From the NCBI RefSeq assembly GCF_000332415.1, contig NZ_AOHC02000007.1, positions 1 through 64,000 on the forward strand: 64,000 nt of DNA, given 5' to 3'. The notes below the pieces were generated by a model, which saw only the letters and a list, made by a program, of their open reading frames with translations, did not search any database and was not told the origin of the DNA. Position 1 is the first letter of the stretch; the number at the start of each line of letters is the position of its first letter. The translations under genes and the position numbers were made by a program. Origin of the DNA: Leptospira weilii serovar Ranarum str. ICFT (GTDB taxonomy: Bacteria; Spirochaetota; Leptospiria; Leptospirales; Leptospiraceae). Shown here piece by piece: positions 61,445 through 64,000 of this stretch.

Positions 61445-61619
61445 AGCTAACGAAAGAGACTTCTCGACGTTGCGTCCGCAAGCGGCTTGTGTGCGAAAGG
61501 GATTGGAACGAGGTTCGAGCGAACCTTAGCGAGCGATCACAAAGCAAATGTGCCGAAGCCCGGAGTGAGTCCGAACGGGAACCGTGAGTGACGAACGGAG
61601 CGAGAAGTCGAAGTGAGTT
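61445..61619. repeat. attC-like repeat 2 (3' of BrnTA)
   Basis: 175 bases. Left core AGCTAAC (61445-61451, one mismatch to RYYYAAC) and right core GTGAGTT (61613-61619, a degenerate GTTRRRY by alignment with the other copies). Internal CTTCTCG (near 61460) and CGAGAAG (near 61601) are inverted. About 21 bases after the BrnA stop. Confidence 0.55.
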
Positions 61620-61640
61620 GCAGTAGTGGCTTGAACTGCC

Positions 61641-61913
61641 TTATCTCTTAAGCTCTTCTTCTACTTTATCTGAAAGCAAAAGCTTTATTAAAGATTGATA
61701 CGGAATATCTTTCTTATTTGCCATAACTTTCAATCTATCAATTAATGCTTCCGGCAATCTTAAAGAAATCATTTTTGTTGTAGGCTTTAAATTTGGAAAA
61801 GATACTTTTTTAGCCTTTGAATAATCGATATAATCCGCCGAATCATTTTTAGACCAAAAATCAATTTCTGCGCTTTCTGATTTTAAATGAGGTATTTTTT
61901 TACGAGTTTTCAT
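61641..61913 (-). CDS. brnA: BrnA-like antitoxin (CopG/RHH type)
   Basis: 90 residues. C-terminal TKMISLRLPEALIDRLKVMA matches the ribbon-helix-helix of BrnA/CopG antitoxins; the N-terminus binds toxin. Overlaps the BrnT gene by 14 bases, with GGGAAAG upstream. Confidence 0.82.
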   Translation of the reverse strand: MKTRKKIPHLKSESAEIDFWSKNDSADYIDYSKAKKVSFPNLKPTTKMISLRLPEALIDRLKVMANKKDIPYQSLIKLLLSDKVEEELKR

Positions 61914-62199
61914 AGATTTTTCTTTCCCGAGGAGTCATTTCACGAACTGAAATTGGTCGAATCTTATCTTTCCGAATTGTTATTACTGCAAATAACTTTC
62001 TTCCTTCATTCGTAATTCCTAAAACAATATATCGATCTTCTTTTCTTGAGTGGTAATCATCTGGCACTACTAGTAAAGGATCGTTAAAAAAGATTTCTTC
62101 TATTTCACCAGGTTTTACTTTATGCTTTTTCCAATTCTTTTCAATATTACCTAAGTCCCAATCGAAACCAGTGATTTGGCTTAAATCTGGCAATTCCAT
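61900..62199 (-). CDS. brnT: BrnT-like toxin
   Basis: 99 residues. FDWDLGNIEKNWKKHKV, FFNDPL, KEDRYIVLG and ISVREMTPRERKIYE match BrnT, a RelE-fold mRNA ribonuclease. The ATG at 62199 lies right next to a dyad. First gene of brnTA. Confidence 0.85.
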   Translation of the reverse strand: MELPDLSQITGFDWDLGNIEKNWKKHKVKPGEIEEIFFNDPLLVVPDDYHSRKEDRYIVLGITNEGRKLFAVITIRKDKIRPISVREMTPRERKIYENS

Positions 62200-62222
62200 T
62201 TGTATATCGCTAAAATATACAA
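62200..62222 (-). promoter_or_regulatory. Dyad at the brnT start
   Basis: TTGTATAT (62200-62207) and ATATACAA (62215-62222) are exact complements, seven bases apart, directly in front of ATG 62199. Likely binding site of BrnA or the complex. Confidence 0.65.
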
Positions 62223-62337
62223 TTTAAATTGATTTTCAAGTAAAAATTTACTTGCACCACCTCTTTTTCTTTTGATTTCCTCAATAAGAGCTTCAAACTC
62301 AAGAATTGCTTTCAAATTCATTTTTAGCCACTATTGC

Positions 62338-62521
62338 GCATAACGCAATAGGCTTCTCGACGTTGCGTCTCCGAGCGCCTGTGCGCGAAGGGATTGACGG
62401 AGGTTCGAGTGAGCCTTAGTGAGCGATCACAAGCCGAACGGCAAAGCGAATGTGGCGGTGCCAGCAGTGAGTCCGAGCGGGAACCGTGAGTGACGAACGG
62501 AGCGAGAAGTCGAAGTTAGGC
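62338..62521. repeat. attC-like repeat 3 (3' of RelE/RHH pair)
   Basis: 184 bases. Cores GCATAAC (62338-62344; one mismatch) and GTTAGGC (62515-62521; exact GTTRRRY). Next to them are CTTCTCG (62353-62359) and CGAGAAG (about 62503-62509), separated from the cores by asymmetric spacers, and further matches CGTT.CGTC inside. Begins 14 bases after the RelE-like stop. Confidence 0.65.
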
Positions 62522-62535
62522 GATGCGATCGCACA

Positions 62536-62800
<265 letters not shown>

Positions 62801-62811
<11 letters not shown>

Positions 62812-63043
62812 CTTTATATTTTCCCTGAGCCACTTCCTTAATACCTTTCTTTAAAGATGAAACAAGTTGCTTATTCGAAAGAATTTCGTCCATTTCTTCA
62901 TCTGAAGCATAGAATTCGTTCGTTAAATATTGGATAGCTGCGTTTTCAACGAAATTAGAAATCGTCCTCCGCTCCCCTTCTGCAGCTTTTTTGAAAATAT
63001 CATAAATTGGATCATCAATTCTTAAAGTAATCGTTTTTGACAT
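62801..63043 (-). CDS. Ribbon-helix-helix antitoxin
   Basis: 80 residues. N-terminal KTITLRIDDPIYDIFKKAAEGERRTISNFVENAAIQYL is a DUF6290/RHH pattern, and the C-terminus is toxin-binding. AAGG lies nine bases ahead of ATG 63043. Translated before the toxin, as in relBE-type operons. Confidence 0.83.
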
Positions 63044-63179
63044 ATTTAAATACCTTCATTTTTATTCAAAATATATCATTATAATTCTTTTGTCAAACCG
63101 CTTTTGAAACCAAAGAGCGTTCTATAATCTATTTTCCTTTCAAAGTTTAACTTTTACTGTGAAGTTTAACGATCGTGTC

Positions 63180-63364
63180 GTCTAACGAAAGAGACTTCTC
63201 GACGTTTGCGGCCGCAAGCGCCTGTGCGCGAAGGGATTGACGGAGGCTTGAGCGACCTTAGTCGCGTCCCGCGAACCGAAGTGACAAAGCGAATGTGGCG
63301 AATCCCGGAGTGAGTCCGAGCGGGAACCGCGAGTGGCGAACGAAGCGAGAAGCCGAAGTTATAC
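63180..63364. repeat. attC-like repeat 4 (3' of VapC)
   Basis: 185 bases. Cores GTCTAAC (63180-63186; exact) and GTTATAC (63358-63364; one mismatch). CTTCTCG near 63195 and CGAGAAG near 63346 inverted, with CGTTTGCG / TGGCGAACG inside. Ends 26 bases before the VapC stop. Confidence 0.62.
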
Positions 63365-63390
63365 GAAGTAATCGCCTTGGATCAAAAAAG

Positions 63391-63789
63391 CTAAAGCCAA
63401 TTTTCCAACTTTAAATTTGGAATCCTTTTAAATTCTTTCTCATTATTGGTAACTAAAATTCCATTGGAACTTAGAACAACTGAAGCAATTACCAAATCAT
63501 TTGGACCAATAGGAATTCCTTGAATTTCTAAATCACTTCGAACTTCTGCATAAATTTCGGATTCTCTGTCATTAAATCCGATGATTTCAAATGGATCGAG
63601 AAAACTTAAAACAACTTCTCTATTCTTCTTTTTATCGTTACTTTTTAATGCACCTAAAAGTAAGTCTGCTTTTACAATCGAAGGTATTTTAATACGATTT
63701 GGATTTAACTTTCTAATATTCTTCTCAATATTTTCGTTTCTACCTTTTAAGAAATAAATACAAGTATTCGTATCGAGAAAGTAATTCAC
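63391..63789 (-). CDS. VapC-like toxin (PIN ribonuclease)
   Basis: 132 residues. D6 in FLDTN, the usual Glu replaced by Asp in VKADLLLGA, D in IGPNDLVIA, and TNNEKEF near the end. Start GTG 63789 overlaps the antitoxin stop (GTGA). Second VapC in the array but clearly diverged from the first. Confidence 0.9.
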   Translation of the reverse strand: MNYFLDTNTCIYFLKGRNENIEKNIRKLNPNRIKIPSIVKADLLLGALKSNDKKKNREVVLSFLDPFEIIGFNDRESEIYAEVRSDLEIQGIPIGPNDLVIASVVLSSNGILVTNNEKEFKRIPNLKLENWL

Positions 63790-64000
63790 AATTCTTCCTT
63801 TTTCGTATCAGTTGTAAATTTTAACTTTTTAGGTTCAGAAAACGATTCGTCTTTAATGGAACCAAAAAGATTAAAATAATTTTCAGGCCAATTCTTATCT
63901 AAAGAGCTTTGTATTTTCACTCTAACCCACTGGGAAATAGAAATCTTTTCTTTCTTAGCGGCGGTTTCTATCTTTTTTAAAGTATCTTGATCAAGATATA
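63786..64000 (-). CDS. Antitoxin partner of VapC, truncated at the window edge
   Basis: About 70 residues visible, N-terminus outside the window. Begins in a ribbon-helix-helix stretch (DTLKKIETAAKKEKISISQW), then a charged tail ending in TKKEEL, which would bind the PIN toxin. Stop codon overlaps the start of the toxin. Note that this VapC has an RHH antitoxin, the other has an AbrB type. Confidence 0.75.
   Translation of the reverse strand, partial: YLDQDTLKKIETAAKKEKISISQWVRVKIQSSLDKNWPENYFNLFGSIKDESFSEPKKLKFTTDTKKEEL

Overview
The window reads as chromosomal DNA of a spirochaete of the genus Leptospira, probably the pathogen-related clade. Supporting signs are the IS110/IS1533-like transposase remnant at the left edge, many PAS/HisKA_2 kinases, a stand-alone XPB-associated protein, a long class III cyclase, a pgsB-pgsC-pgsW cluster, and AT-rich toxin-antitoxin (TA) pairs separated by long palindromic repeats. 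The core looks moderate in GC (low 40s % by eye, not computed). The last 4 kb is clearly more AT-rich in its genes. Species cannot be fixed from sequence alone.

Layout. 1-0.6 kb: 3' part of a frameshifted IS110-family transposase. 0.6-3.4 kb: glycerate 2-kinase and a receiver-GGDEF diguanylate cyclase, convergent. 3.4-4.9 kb: three small exported proteins that look like a copper-handling unit (Cys-rich protein, four-helix copper-storage protein, DUF3347-like protein). 4.9-7.4 kb: two histidine kinases, one with an N-terminal receiver. 8-15 kb: cyclophilin, then an overlapping operon of membrane class III cyclase, FecR/FN3-like protein and an envelope protein. 15-22.6 kb: Uup-like ABC-F ATPase, two large PAS kinases and a cyclic-nucleotide-binding protein. 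23-28.2 kb: poly-gamma-glutamate genes pgsBCW behind a kinase/SpoIIE phosphatase pair. 28.3-33.4 kb: FKBP/RRM pair, SrkA-like kinase, PiT phosphate transporter, GNAT. 33.6-37 kb: tig-clpP-clpX operon behind tRNA-Gly. 37-43.8 kb: SGNH esterase, NagZ-like hydrolase with HemW, hotdog protein, ilvBN. 44-51 kb: TPR protein, chemoreceptor, small hypothetical, XPB-associated protein. 51-58.8 kb: ABC1 kinase-feoA-feoB, then sulfatase, NeuB-like synthase and M23 peptidase, closely packed. 58.8-59.8 kb: inverted-repeat intergenic DNA and an ArsC/LMW-PTP-like phosphatase. 59.9-64 kb: five TA modules, all on the minus strand.

Functionally the core is signal-rich: cAMP (or cGMP) synthesis and a stand-alone binding protein, c-di-GMP synthesis, at least five sensor kinases and a SpoIIE phosphatase, interspersed with envelope and protein-quality-control genes. 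ClpP here carries Asn where the catalytic Asp is expected, which suggests it works with a second ClpP encoded elsewhere.

The most unusual segment is the right end. Four TA cassettes are each followed (3' side) by a long repeat bounded by RYYYAAC-like and GTTRRRY-like cores with internal CTTCTCG/CGAGAAG arms. This is the architecture of integron gene cassettes with attC sites, but no integrase is in view. Three of the TA operons also have dyad-symmetric AT-rich sites just upstream that look like autoregulatory operators. I regard this integron-like TA array as the best candidate for an under-described system here.
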